60,216 nt of DNA from Pilaira anomala (lineage: Eukaryota; Mucoromycota; Mucoromycetes; Mucorales; Mucoraceae), in contig JAIXMQ010000110.1 in NCBI GenBank assembly GCA_025716855.1, positions 1 through 60,216 on the forward strand. Reading direction: 5' to 3'. The notes below the pieces were generated by a model that searched no databases, was not told the origin of the DNA, and saw only the letters and a program-made list of their open reading frames with translations. The position numbers and the translations under genes are program-made. This document shows positions 26,469 through 37,330 of the stretch, in pieces. Position 1 is the first letter of the stretch. Each line of letters starts with the position of its first letter.

Positions 26469-28126
26469 ATGAAACGGAAACAACGTAAACAACGAAGACA
26501 GAAGAAGAATGTCTATAGAGAAAAACCAGCACAAGAGAATGAAGAGTTTAAAGATACCTTTATAATTAACCAAGCTTTAAGAAATGGTGATTATAACTTA
26601 CTTCGAGAAATTGGTCGAGAAACTGGGTTTTTGAATGATGCCATTCGAAGAAGAGTTTGGTAATGTATTTGGACTTTTTTTTTTTTTTTTTTGGTTACTG
26701 TCACTCATTTCCTTTTTCTTTATTCAAAGGCCTTTTTTACTTCATTGTGAGGATGCAGAGGTACAAAATGTTATGGAAGGAACTCTTGAAGGTACTTTAA
26801 ATTTACTATGCGCATAATACAGTCTTTTTTTTTTTTTTTTTAAAAAAAAATAATAATAATACATATCTAGTACCTCACAAGGATGAAGAACAAGTCAAAT
26901 TGGACGTAGTTCGATCATTCAACTCATTTCCTAAAAGTAAGTATCTTTACTTCTTTTAACATACTTTTATATCAATCAAATTTTCGAATTTTAGATCTGA
27001 GTCCAGAAGATAAAGTAAAACTTGAAGGACAATTGAATCGAGTGATAACTCATGTATTGAGGGCATACCCATCATTACATTATTATCAAGGATTTCATGA
27101 TATTTGTTCTGTCATTATTTTAATGTTTGGAGAAAAATTCGCTTGTAAATTAATGGAGCCTATTGCTTTGTTTTATAAAAGATATCCTTTTTTGTGGCTC
27201 TTTTTTTAAAAAAAAAACTTTATTATTACTTTGACTCTTTTTTTTTTTTTTTTTTTTTTCTTTTTACAGATGAGATGTGTACAACAATGGAACCAGTTTT
27301 AAAACAATTGACTATTTTAGATACGTTGATTCGATTAGAAGATGCTGAATTATTTGAATTTATCACAGAGTAAAATATATATATTTGCATAAAATAATAT
27401 AAACTAAATAATTTTTTTTTTTTTTTGAAGGGCGGGTGTGTTACCCTATTACTGCTTATCTTGGGTAATCACTTGGTGTAGTCACGACTTGAACAATCTA
27501 GAAAAGATTGCACGTGTATTTGATTTATTTCTCTGTTCGAATCCACTCATGACGATATATTTTTCAGCAGCGGTGGTGTTATCACGTAGAGAAGAAATCC
27601 TTGGATTAGAATGTGAGATGAGTACAGTGCATAGTTTCTTGACAAAACTACCTCCTGATTTAGATGTGGATAGTATATGCCAAAAAGCAGTGGAATTAGA
27701 AGAAAAGTATGGTATTTATGATATTCAATGCAAGAGTTCAGTTGCTTTAGATCAGACCTCTACTGTCAATCGATTTGAAAAAGATTGGAGTAAAAAGAGA
27801 ATTGAAAGCCAAGAAGATTTGAATTGCGTACTTGGTGAAATTATGATTCCAATGTTGACACAACCAAGAGAGCCTATTCAACTCGTTCTTGACTCGGATA
27901 TTCAAAATCAACATTCGAATTCTGTATTACAGAAATTAAAACAATTGGATAAAAAAGATGTTGCATTGTACACTTTAGTAACAATTGGTGCTGGTATTGG
28001 TTTAATTGCAATGTTGATGTCAAATACCGATTTAATGAGGTAAAAAAAAAAAAAAAAAAATAGACATCGATATTGATATGTTTTTTTTTTTAAAAAAAAA
28101 GGGAATGGTTAATGACAGGAGTATAA
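26469..28126 (+). CDS. TBC-domain RabGAP, TBC1D20/Gyp8-like
   Basis: A Rab GTPase-activating protein of the TBC1D20 group, which acts on Rab1/Ypt1 at the ER and early secretory pathway. Seven exons (26469-26659, 26730-26791, 26871-26936, 26995-27181, 27268-27369, 27431-28039, 28102-28126) give 413 residues. After a Lys/Arg-rich N-terminus the TBC domain starts near LLREIGRETGFLNDAIRRRVW. It contains YPSLHYYQGFHDICSV, with the catalytic-type YxQG glutamine motif, and later LSWVITWCSHDL and RVFDLFLCSNPLM. A C-terminal hydrophobic helix (TLVTIGAGIGLIAMLM) matches the tail anchor of TBC1D20. Intron 4 (27182-27267) begins ATATCC and is only in frame if spliced AT-AC. The gene is convergent with the methyltransferase gene, about 30 bp stop to stop. 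Confidence 0.88.
27182..27267 (+). other. Candidate U12-type AT-AC intron
   Basis: The upstream exon ends AAAAG and the next bases are ATATCCTTTT, which matches the U12 AT-AC 5' splice site consensus. Ending the intron at AC (27266-27267) and starting the exon AGATGAG restores an Arg-Asp pair followed by EMCTTMEP, in line with the RD...MDPTMD pattern of TBC1D20 proteins. GT-AG alternatives here run into a stop. A CTTTGAC at 27229-27235 resembles a U12 branch site with one mismatch to CCTTRAC, but it lies about 33 nt from the 3' end, further than usual. Confidence 0.7.
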
Positions 28127-28158
28127 TAAAATTATTCATAATATATAAATATATATAT

Positions 28159-29502
28159 TTATGAAAGTGGTTTTCTACCCATTGTTGAAACGATAGACCA
28201 TGTTGTTTCTTCCGGTAATTTTTCACATTCAGAAACTAGCTGGTCTAGAAAAGCAGGATAGTTTTCTATCGAAATCTCTAAATGTTCTGCTAAAAATTTC
28301 TGTCCGCTTTTAAAAATAGATCGAATATCCCACATAAATTCTCGATTAAGATGATCATGACGACCTATACAGTAATATAATAAGTAAACATATAACAAAA
28401 AAAAAAAAAAAAAAAAAAAAAGGCGTATTTCGCTTTTTTACCTAAATAAGAGTCCTTCTTTACACAATGTACTACTTCAAAATTAAGTGACTCTAACAAA
28501 TTTTTCATTTTATCGGCAATATAAGGTTCTTGGTCACGTTCAAGCATTCTTTCTTTAACTGTAATACATGTTATTTAATATAAATAAATAAAATGACAAG
28601 TTTGACAACTTACAAATACGACCTGCCCAACGAACGAATTCAGTTCCGGTTTCTAACATGCCTGCTTCTCTTGATATAATATATCCACCTGGTTTCAATA
28701 CCCGTTGAATTTCTTTTAATACTTTTGTCCATTCTTCTGTTCGAAATGCGAGTATAAATAATCGAAGATTGACTATATCAAATGTATTGTCTGGGAACGA
28801 TAACCCGTCTAATACGTTTCCAACTTCAAATTGAACGTTTACCGGTCGAATGTTATTTGGAAATATATCTGACATGTCAATACCAATAAATTCACTATTT
28901 GGATATTCTGTTGCAACATCCTATTGTTTATATAACATTTTGTTTAATTTTTTTTTTTTTTTTTTTTTTTTACTTCTTTGTTGTTGTTAATTTACCATAA
29001 TCCAAGTACCAGGACCACAACCTAAATCTAACACTTTAGCTCCTTCTTCTAATGGTGCATTTGCAATAGCTTCTTCTGGAATATTTCTATTTTTTTTTTT
29101 TTTTTTGTTATAAAAAAAATTAGTACAAATTACTAGTACATTGAAAATAATTTTTTTTTTTTTTTTCTATATTACCCATTAAATAAAGTTTTCAAAGCAA
29201 AGTGTTGCTATGGAGATAAAAATGTTATAAGAAAATAGAATTCATTTAAACAAGAAAAACCTTACACCAACTAGTCTATCGATTTCTTCATCATCATTTG
29301 GAAACCAATAAGTTGAAGTTTGTTCATTATGGTATTTTCTACCATGCAAACTATCAAATGATTGTTGACTTGTGTTTGTCTTGATTGTACTTAAAGTTGC
29401 ACAGGATGCGTTCGTATTCGTTTCAGATCCTTCCTTTTTCTTTATTCCATTAAGTTTGGCTGCTACTCTTTTCCGATTTTGTGTTGATAATCTTGCTCCC
29501 AT
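28159..29502 (-). CDS. SAM-dependent methyltransferase, class I
   Basis: A class I methyltransferase of unknown substrate, roughly 320-330 residues over about six exons, the second being only 32 nt (29176-29207). The N-terminal 80 residues are basic and Ser/Thr-rich. The Rossmann fold follows: motif I (VLDLGCGPGTWIMDVATEYP), an acidic residue in FIGIDMSD that should contact the ribose, the FDIVNLRLFILAF segment, and the post-III motif VLKPGGYIISRE. The C-terminal part (ENYPAFLDQLVSECEKLPEE) is helical. The N-terminus MGARLS fits an N-myristoylation consensus (Gly2, Ser6), so the enzyme may sit on membranes; that is inference. Similar stand-alone methyltransferases form multi-copy families in Mucoromycota. 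Confidence 0.85.
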
Positions 29503-29709
29503 AATATAAAAAGAAAGAAAAAAAAAAAAAAAAAAGAGAGAGAGAGAGAGGGAGAGAGAAAGGGAGAAAGAAGCTGAAGATAAAAAAAATATATATGTAA
29601 AAAAAAAAAAAAAAAAAAAACTAACTTTTATCCATCAAAAAAAAATAAAATGAAAGGTGATACAAATTGTTGTACTACTGTTTGTGTGTTTGTCGCTCTT
29701 TTTTTTTAT

Positions 29710-30951
29710 TTATAATTCAGGCAAATACAATCTATGGTAAGAAATATAGTCTATAACAGGGTTAGGAAGCAAGTATTTTATTGACATGCCTCTTTTTACA
29801 AATAATCTAATAGTAGTATCAGTAGATGGTAAATGACATTATTTTACATATTTGGTACCTTATTTTTGTTGAACTGATATCGTTATGAATCAATTGTTTT
29901 ATAATCAGGACATTCATCTAAAAAAAAAAAAAAAAAAAAATTTTTTTTAAAAAAAAAAAATATTGTTAAATTCACTAAAGTTCCTATTTCCAAGTTTATA
30001 CACGTTTTCTTACCCTGTGTTGATATAAAATATCATGAGAAAGCAAAAATCCGTACACATCTGTACCGGTTCTCTCAATAATTACACAACCATACTTACC
30101 AACAATATGATGCAACTAAAAATAATACTTTTTTTGTCAATCAATCTATATCCATATATATATATATAAATAAAAATAAAATTTACATCTTCTGAAGTCC
30201 AAACACCAGGATGTCCAAAAGAAGCCATTAAATCACCACCTGCAAGTAACATAATCTTGATTTTCCTTATTTCACCTAAAAAAAAATTAGTCGTATTAGG
30301 AAAAATTAAATTATATAAACAATTTTTTTTTTTTTTTTTACCTGATTTTGTTTTAATACCACCACCTACTTGATTCAACTCATAATCAAAATGATCTAGT
30401 ACAACCGCAGTCCGTTGATACATGGATTGCCTTGATTCCCAAGAATCGACCATTAACCAATCTGATGTACTATCTACAGCCAATTGACACATTTTTACTC
30501 GATGACTTGCTTTCGCTAATCCTTCCTTCATATATGCATCAGATACAGGTGAAAAATATCCAGCAATTAATTCGTACCCTGCACGTTCACTAAAATGATC
30601 TCTTGCCATTTCTACAGAAAGATAAAAAAAATAAGCATGATAGTTATTAATTTCGTTTTCTATTTTTGTTACCAAACATTCTCAAGTGTAAATATGTTAT
30701 AGGGGAATAAGAACCACAAGCAACAATAACAAGTGGGATTTTACTATCGTCTATATATATATATATATATATATTTGACATGGAATTAGTTTCTTTTTCT
30801 TTATTCGTTCGGTTTGGTTTATTTTACCTTTCATAGTTTTAGGAATCAATTGTCTCGGGAATGAATAATTGTCATGGAATTCTCCAAGAATATTATCATC
30901 ACCAAACCCTTTAGCCTTTAAGGTCGAGGCCATTACTTTTGGGCTACACAT
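29710..30951 (-). CDS. NMA1: Nicotinamide/nicotinate mononucleotide adenylyltransferase
   Basis: NMNAT joins NMN or NaMN with ATP to make NAD or deamido-NAD, the last shared step of NAD synthesis. Seven exons (30828-30951, 30673-30750, 30611-30342, 30275-30187, 30115-30014, 29917-29859, 29806-29710, minus strand) give 272 residues. The nucleotidyltransferase signature is ACGSYSPITYLHLRMFEMAR; Thr replaces the first His of the usual HxxH, as in many eukaryotic NMNATs. LMVDSWESRQ follows, then LLAGGDLMASFGHPGVWTSEDL and the C-terminal ISSTKIR motif, which is split by an intron at the final Arg. The ATG used is the first in frame after a TAG. TTG would be needed for a longer start. The gene is divergent from TEN1 with about 215 bp between starts. 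Confidence 0.93.
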
Positions 30952-31165
30952 GGCAACAAACAACTAGAAGAGAGATGCTTTAAAAAGAAAAAAGAGAGGG
31001 AAAAAGATATTAATAAAAAAATAAAGACGAACATCGAAAAAGAGAGATGGTGTAATGATCACTCATTTTTTATCACGTGATATAAATGAAATGAAATTAA
31101 TAAAATAAAAAATAAAACCTTTTTTTTTTTTTTTGTTGACAATCTTTTTTTTTTTCTCACTCTTA
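30952..31165. promoter_or_regulatory. Divergent promoter with palindromic E-box, NMNAT and TEN1
   Basis: The 214-bp gap between the NMNAT and TEN1 starts contains TATCACGTGATA at 31071-31082, a perfect 12-bp palindrome around the E-box CACGTG. Such sites bind bHLH-zip factors (Cbf1, USF or Max type). A GA-rich stretch lies on the NMNAT side and a T-tract on the TEN1 side. Confidence 0.5.
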
Positions 31166-31621
31166 ATGTTAGATATACCAGTTGCGAAATTAGTACTTTT
31201 AAAAGACGTGAATAAGTGTAAACGAGGAGATACAGTTAGAGTAACTGGATAGTAAGAGATTTTAAAAAAGTTTTTTTTTTTTTTTGTGTCGTCATGTTCA
31301 CTTACTAGCATATAGTTGGAAAAAGTACGACGCTGGAATTGATCTTGGGGTAATACAGTATGACACATATCAAGTTGAAATAGATATGAAACAAACTGAA
31401 AAAATTATACCCGCTGAAGGAGATACAGTACAATGCATTGGAGAAATAATAAATGAAGTAAAAATCTCATCTCTCTCTCTCTTTCTGTTGTTTATACTAA
31501 CTTTTTGTTTTAATTTTAGACAAAAGATGTACGTATTTGTGCGCGTATTATTCGGCTTGTCTATTCATTGGACATGGAACTTTATGAAAAAATTGTTCAA
31601 ATTCGTAACACTATTGCTTAA
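31166..31621 (+). CDS. TEN1: CST telomere complex subunit TEN1
   Basis: Three exons (31166-31251, 31316-31457, 31520-31621) give 109 residues, the size of Ten1. Ten1 is a single OB-fold that pairs with Stn1 in the CST/RPA-like complex at telomeric and replication-associated single-stranded DNA. The pattern matches: a first strand with KRGDTVRVTGYW, a central LGVIQYDTYQVEID, a GDTVQCIGEI strand, then a final strand and helix with ARIIRLVYSLDMELYEKIV, similar to the ARVL...LPLLEQAI end of animal TEN1. The acceptor at CATATAG is needed because the earlier TACTAG would give an immediate stop. The second intron holds a short TC repeat. Identification is from fold-level pattern, so it is less certain than for the enzymes around it. 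Confidence 0.75.
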
Positions 31622-31905
31622 ACACCACATTAAATATAGTGTCGTTGCAATTATTTTCATTATACAAAATTTTAAAGTGTCGGATACGGTTTTTAATTTA
31701 TTTAAATATAATTGAGAGAAGCCCAAGTTTACATCGAATGATATCATTATATTTTCCTGCAAATGTGGTTACTTTATGAAAATGACGCCCTTTGAAAATG
31801 AAAGTAGAGTAATTTAGTCAACCTGGAACACGCTTATCTGTCTTAATCTGGCTCTTTCAGACAAAACGATTACTGTAAGCAAACATTTTGTACTCGTTCC
31901 ATCAT

Positions 31906-31943
<38 letters not shown>

Positions 31944-32674
31944 TCTCTAAACCGAACAAAATAGAAGCCTAAAATAGATCTTCAAAGAACAAATCATTCT
32001 TGAGAGAGTAGTACATTATTACTGCACCTAACAAATACTACATTTGAGATATATCTGGGTAATCGTATATCCCAGAAAATTTATAATTTGATTGTTCCTC
32101 TCTCTGAAATTTTTTTTTACCCCTTGATTGTCTGTGTTGTAAAAAAAAAAAAAAGACTGAAACCCAAGAACGAAAGGTATATATAAACCCGAGTTATCCG
32201 ATTGGATAAAAAATCACTCAAGTCGTTTAAGAGTATAAGTTTGATGAATATTTGCCAAGTAAGTCTTAACAAGATATTCTTGACTCTGTTTAAAACAAAG
32301 CCTCAGCACTCAGAATTCGTTTTTTTTTTTTTTTAGCTCTATATCGTCTTATTAAAAAGAAAAACTAAAAATTGTATAGAAAACTCTATAAAGACGGAGA
32401 TAGTTGATGATAGAAGTACGACTTTTATAATGATGGATTTTGTTGAACCTTGACAACACTTAGGTATAGACAAAAAAGTGAAAATGTGTCAATTGTTTAA
32501 CTTGGACGTCTCGGGTATTATACGCTTCTAAATTCTGCGGGTTTTTCTTCTTTTTTTTATTTCTCATAGCATGTGTCAAAACAATGGGGTGATTTGATAT
32601 ACATTATGTTAAAAATGAGTTGATATTACCATTTTAAAAGAACCAACCAGCAATTTCATACATTGGTTTGGCTG

Positions 32675-32707
<33 letters not shown>

Positions 32708-33072
32708 ACGTAATTTTTGAGGCTGGTACACTTCTTTACACACTGGTCATAATACTTTTTTTTACATGACAACAGCTTCGCAACTTCAGCACAAAGCGAA
32801 AGAGCTTTGTAAACCATTATTTCATTGGTTATGCAATAAAAGACACTTGTAATCTCGTCCCACATTACAAAAAAGTTAAATTTTTTTACTGCAAGTGTCA
32901 TTTTTATGACCCAATGCCAGCCAGCCAACGGCGGAGATTGCTGAGTATAAATAGATATATAAATTAAAAAATCTTTTTTTTTTTTTTTTTTTTTTTTTTT
33001 CTTCACTCCCTCTCTCTCTTTTTTTTTTCTTTTTTTGTTGTTGTTGTTGCTATAGTAAAAAAAAAAAAAAAA
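31622..33072. other. Intergenic region before LCB2
   Basis: No gene is seen. A CT microsatellite lies near 31909-31949, A-tracts near 32142-32155 and 32673-32702, a T-tract near 32972-33000 and a long pyrimidine-rich block just before the LCB2 ATG. Confidence 0.6.
32824..32953 (+). promoter_or_regulatory. Probable LCB2 core promoter: inverted CCAAT box and TATA box
   Basis: ATTGG (inverted CCAAT) occurs at 32824-32828 and TATAAATA at 32946-32953, about 120 bp before the LCB2 start codon. The spacing of both elements is reasonable for a polymerase II promoter. The assignment rests on motif matches only. Confidence 0.4.
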
Positions 33073-33430
33073 ATGGGTAAAGGAAAGAGAGCACACACGA
33101 TCAGTATTCCAAGTATCAACTTGACTGCACCCAAGTCTTCTTCAGACCACTCGTATGCACCCACCAACTTTATTGGCTCACTTTCCAAATCGACGTCAGA
33201 ATCCACTACTTTTGTTCACAACACAACTGAGAGATGGCAACCACCTCGTAAACCCAAGATGAAGTATGATGACCTTGAACATAAAATGGAAGCTGCTCCA
33301 CTTTATGTACTGGTTGGTACTTACCTTAATTACTTTGTCTTGATCTTATTTGGTCATCTTCGAGATATTCTCGGTAAACTTTTTAAGCCTCAAGCATATA
33401 CTCACTTAAAAATGAATCAAGTAAGTCATA

Positions 33431-33464
<34 letters not shown>

Positions 33465-34985
33465 AACAAAAAATAATTAAAACCTTTTTTTTTTTTTTTT
33501 TTTTTTGTCTTTTTGCAGGGTTATGCACCTTTAGTTTCTGATTTTGATTCTTTTTATACGCGTCGTCTCTATGTTCGTATTCGGTAAAATAACATTTTTT
33601 ATATATTTTTATGTGTATATATCTATCTATCGTTACCATAGAAACTAACTAACTAAAAAAAAAAAAATAGTGATTGTTTTAATCGACCTATTACAGGAGT
33701 TGCATCTAGAACCGTCAAATTACTTGACCGAGTTTCACCTGATTTCAATAGATCGTTTCGATTGACTGGTACTACAACGGAAGCGCTTAATTTTGCATCC
33801 TATAATTACCTTGGATTTTCCGATACCGTTGGACCATGTGCGGATGCAGTCGAACAGGCTACACAAGAATTAGGTATTACGTCTGCAAGTAGTCGAGCAG
33901 AAGCTGGTACAACCAAGCAAGCACAAGATATGGAACAAATGGTAGCTCGTTTTGTAGGAAAAGAAGATGCCATGTGTGTCAGTATGGGTTTTGCAACCAA
34001 TTCAACCACCATTCCTGCACTTGTCAATAAAGGATGTTTGGTCATTTCGGATGAAATGAATCATTCTTCTATTGTATTTGGTGTACGTCTTTCGGGTGCT
34101 TCCGTTCGTGTATTTAAACATAATAATATGGATGATCTTCGTGAATTGTTAAGAGAGGTCATCTCTCAAGGTCAACCTCGTACCCATCGTCCTTGGAAGA
34201 AAATTTTGATTATTGTCGAAGGTCTTTATTCTATGGAAGGTACGATTGTTAACCTTCCTGAATTAATCGAGTTGAAGAAAGAATTCAAGGTACATACATT
34301 GCATAAAAATAACAGTGCATTGCATTTTAACATGACAAAAAAAAAAAAAATTTTTTTTTTTTTCTAGTTTTATTTATATGTTGATGAAGCACATTCAGTT
34401 GGTGCCCTTGGAGAAAATGGTGGAGGAGTTTGCGATTTTTATGGTATTGACCCTGCAGAGGTAGATATTCTCATGGGTACCTTCACCAAATCGTTTGGTG
34501 CCGCTGGTGGTTACATTGCTGGAGATAAGGCTATTATTGATCATTTGCGTTTGCGTAACCATGCTTATAACTATGCAGAAGCAGTTTCAGTTCCTGTTGC
34601 TCAGCAAGTGATTACGTCTATGAAAATCATTTGTGGTGAAGATGGTACAGATATCGGTCGTAAGAAGATTAAACAATTAGCAGAGAATTCACTTTACTTT
34701 ATTGAAAGATTAAGAGAGATGGGTTTCATTGTATATGGTGATCAAGGTAGTCCTGTCATTCCATTGTTATTGTTTAATCCTGCAAAGATTCCTGCTTTCT
34801 CTCGTGAACTCCTGAAGAGAGGTATTGCTACTGTTGTCGTAGGTTATCCTGCTACTCCCATCATCACTTCTCGTGCTCGTTTTTGTTTATCTTCTGCTCA
34901 TACAAAACAAGATATTGATAGAACTTTAGAAGCTGTGAGCGAAGTAGGTGATATTTTACTTTTAAAAGTAAGCGAGGCCAAATAA
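33073..34985 (+). CDS. LCB2: Serine palmitoyltransferase catalytic subunit LCB2
   Basis: The PLP-dependent subunit of serine palmitoyltransferase, which condenses serine and palmitoyl-CoA to 3-ketodihydrosphingosine at the ER, the first step of sphingolipid synthesis. Four exons (33073-33420, 33519-33583, 33671-34289, 34368-34985) give 549 residues, as in fungal Lcb2. After a Ser/Pro-rich N-terminus comes a membrane-associated segment ([19 protein letters not shown]). The AOS-family core follows: [38 protein letters not shown] across the last junction, and the PLP lysine in [16 protein letters not shown]. Lcb2 carries this lysine while Lcb1 does not, which settles the paralogue. A partner Lcb1 gene is not in the window. 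Confidence 0.96.
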
Positions 34986-35003
34986 AAATGTAATACAACA
35001 ACA

Positions 35004-35047
<44 letters not shown>

Positions 35048-35548
35048 TACAACGACAAATATACGCTTTTTTTTTTTTATTTATTTAGCAAATCCCTGCA
35101 TTTACTTTTCTAACAAAAAAAAAAAAAAAATCACACACACACCCCTTTAATCTGGCATACCAAAAACTTTTTTTTTTTTATTTATTAATATTACTAATTT
35201 TTTTAATGATAAATAAAACCGACCGACTCGTTTAAACGGTTACATTTCCTATTTAAACTCGTGTAACAAATGATTTGATTTGACTGATGAAAAAAGTGTT
35301 TTGTGGTACCGACAACATTTCTATTCACACATTTAAATAGTGTATAAAAAACTATAACGTCATGAACAACTAATAATGATGATTTTGTTTGTTAAAAGAA
35401 GACATGGAAAAATGACGTAAAAAAAAAAAAAAAAAAAAAAGATGGTTAAAAAAGAAAAAAAAAAGTGGCGCCATGACAACAATAAAGTGTTGTTATGCCT
35501 AAAAAAAAAAAATATTAGAATTGAGAAAGAAAAAAAAAGATTGGTCAT
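34986..35548. other. Intergenic region between LCB2 and the Mtc6-like gene
   Basis: The two genes are convergent, so this holds both 3' regions. A CA microsatellite runs from about 35004 to 35043, followed by T- and A-tracts (35068, 35117, 35170, 35420). No gene is seen. Confidence 0.65.
35004..35043. repeat. (CA)n microsatellite
   Basis: About 18-20 CA units starting some 20 bp after the LCB2 stop codon, within its likely 3' untranslated region. Confidence 0.8.
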
Positions 35549-37119
35549 CTACTTTACAGGAACAGTAACATATTCTCTTCTAGCCAACATGGCTTTTACC
35601 ATCGCTTTACGTGACTTTGAGTTCCGATTACGCCATAATCTTGCACATTTCACCCAAGTAAATATACTCACAAGTAGCAAGATAATCACACCTGCTACAA
35701 TGGAAGTTTTAATCAGCCCTAAAAACTCGAGCTGACTCTACATAATAAAACACACAAAAAATGAATATATATATTTTTTTTTTTTTTTTTACATTATTTT
35801 GTACATAAATCTTACATTAATAGACCACCAACAAGTACCATATCTTCCAATCACCCAACAATCATCTTCATTATACAACAAGTTTAAATTCAACCAAACT
35901 TTATCTTGACTGATATTTGCATCTTTTATAGCCTGTATCAATCTCAAATTTTGTCTTGGGATACGAGGAATATCAAAGATATAATTCGAAGGACAGGCAG
36001 TCAGTGACCGATCATAATTATAAGCCGATTTGGTTAATATCCATTGATTTTCATCCGTCACAAATCGACATGCGACTGGTAAACTTTCTGCACAATCGTT
36101 TGTCATCCATCGACCTCCATCACGGCGTATCACTGCACATCGCTTTGTACCATCTTCTGAGTCGGGTTGATTTATGTCCCAAGACCAAATGGTAGAAAGT
36201 ATATGGTCTGTATTATTATATGCTTGTGTAAAATAAGGAGAGTACCCACAACTAACCTAAATTTAACTCAACAATGAATATATAGTTAAATAATAATAAT
36301 AAAAAAAAATTTATGTATTATACTCACACTATCTGATGATGTATTGAGTTCATTCACTTGAAGAAAGGGCCATTGAGTTGATTCGGACGGACAGGAATAG
36401 GAGTTGTTGTGGTTACTGATGACTTGACCTAATGCACCTTGACTAAAGATAAGAGAAGAATCTGACGTTGAGATACGAATACCATCTTGTATTGTACCGA
36501 AACCTATCAAGAGTTGAACTTGTTGTTGTATAATAAATAACCATGGTGGCCAATCGACGGAGTAAGGTAAAGTCGTATTTAAGCTATCTAATGTGAAATT
36601 AGAAGGTGTATAAATGATGTGAGGAGATAATGTGTTTAAAATAATGGAAGATAATTCGGTAGTAACAGTAGTAAGATTATGATGATGATGATGATGCAGG
36701 TTCAAAATCAAGGTAATTAAATTAGTTTGGGTTGGTTCAACCGTGACTTGAGTCGATAATAAGTACTGATGCATCGATTGAATGTATTGATCCAATGTAA
36801 AAGAACAGTTTAAATCCAGTGGACATAATTGCCAATGAGGTGGGTTCCAATAGATATCGAGTATAAATCTCTTATATCCCATCCAAAAGGGTTGGTTTAT
36901 TTCTGAAAATTTGTTTGGACTGTAGTCCTTTCCAAAAAAGGCAGTTGACATGTCTAATGCAGGCCATATCCATTGGTCGATTGTGATATTCATTGCTATA
37001 TCTCTTTGAATTCGAAGTGGTAATGACAGGTTTTTTATACTCAAGAATGACTCTGGTATTTCTTGTGCTAGTGTAATGACCCATAAAGAACATAATGAGA
37101 CAACATTTAGAATCAACAT
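35549..37119 (-). CDS. MTC6: Mtc6-like type I membrane protein
   Basis: Homologue of yeast 'maintenance of telomere capping protein 6', a type I membrane protein of unclear mechanism found by genetic interaction with cdc13. About five exons, roughly 460-500 residues. A signal peptide (MLILNVVSLCSLWVITLAQ) leads into a long Asn-glycosylation-rich lumenal domain. Shared family blocks are QRDIAMNITIDQW near the start, CGYSPYF, IWSWDINQPDS, a C-type-lectin-like segment (WMTNDCAESLPVACR), then CPSNYIFDIPRIPRQN and DKVWLNLN...DDCWVIGRYGTCWW. A transmembrane helix (TSIVAGVIILLLVSIFTWV) and a basic cytosolic tail close the protein. A six-histidine run in the lumenal domain looks lineage-specific. The telomere link is historical and may be indirect for a secretory-pathway protein. 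Confidence 0.85.
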
Positions 37120-37272
37120 GATGAAGGAAAGTTGAAAAAAATAATAAAAAATAACATGGATATTTGACTTCCGAAAATATAAGTAGTAGTAGAGAAAAAA
37201 AAAAAAAAAAAATAGCAAGAGAGAGATATATGTATGTATTTAAAAATAGGATATATATATATATATATATGT

Positions 37273-37303
<31 letters not shown>

Positions 37304-37330
37304 AAGAAAAGAAAAAAAAAAAGAAGAAGA

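Noticed and set aside
32656..33206. Minus-strand ORFs overlapping the LCB2 upstream region
   Set aside because: Built largely from homopolymer Lys/Phe runs and opposite to a clear promoter and start.
35442..35735. 97-codon plus-strand ORF
   Set aside because: Antisense to the last exon of the Mtc6-like gene, whose transmembrane helix and stop are well supported.
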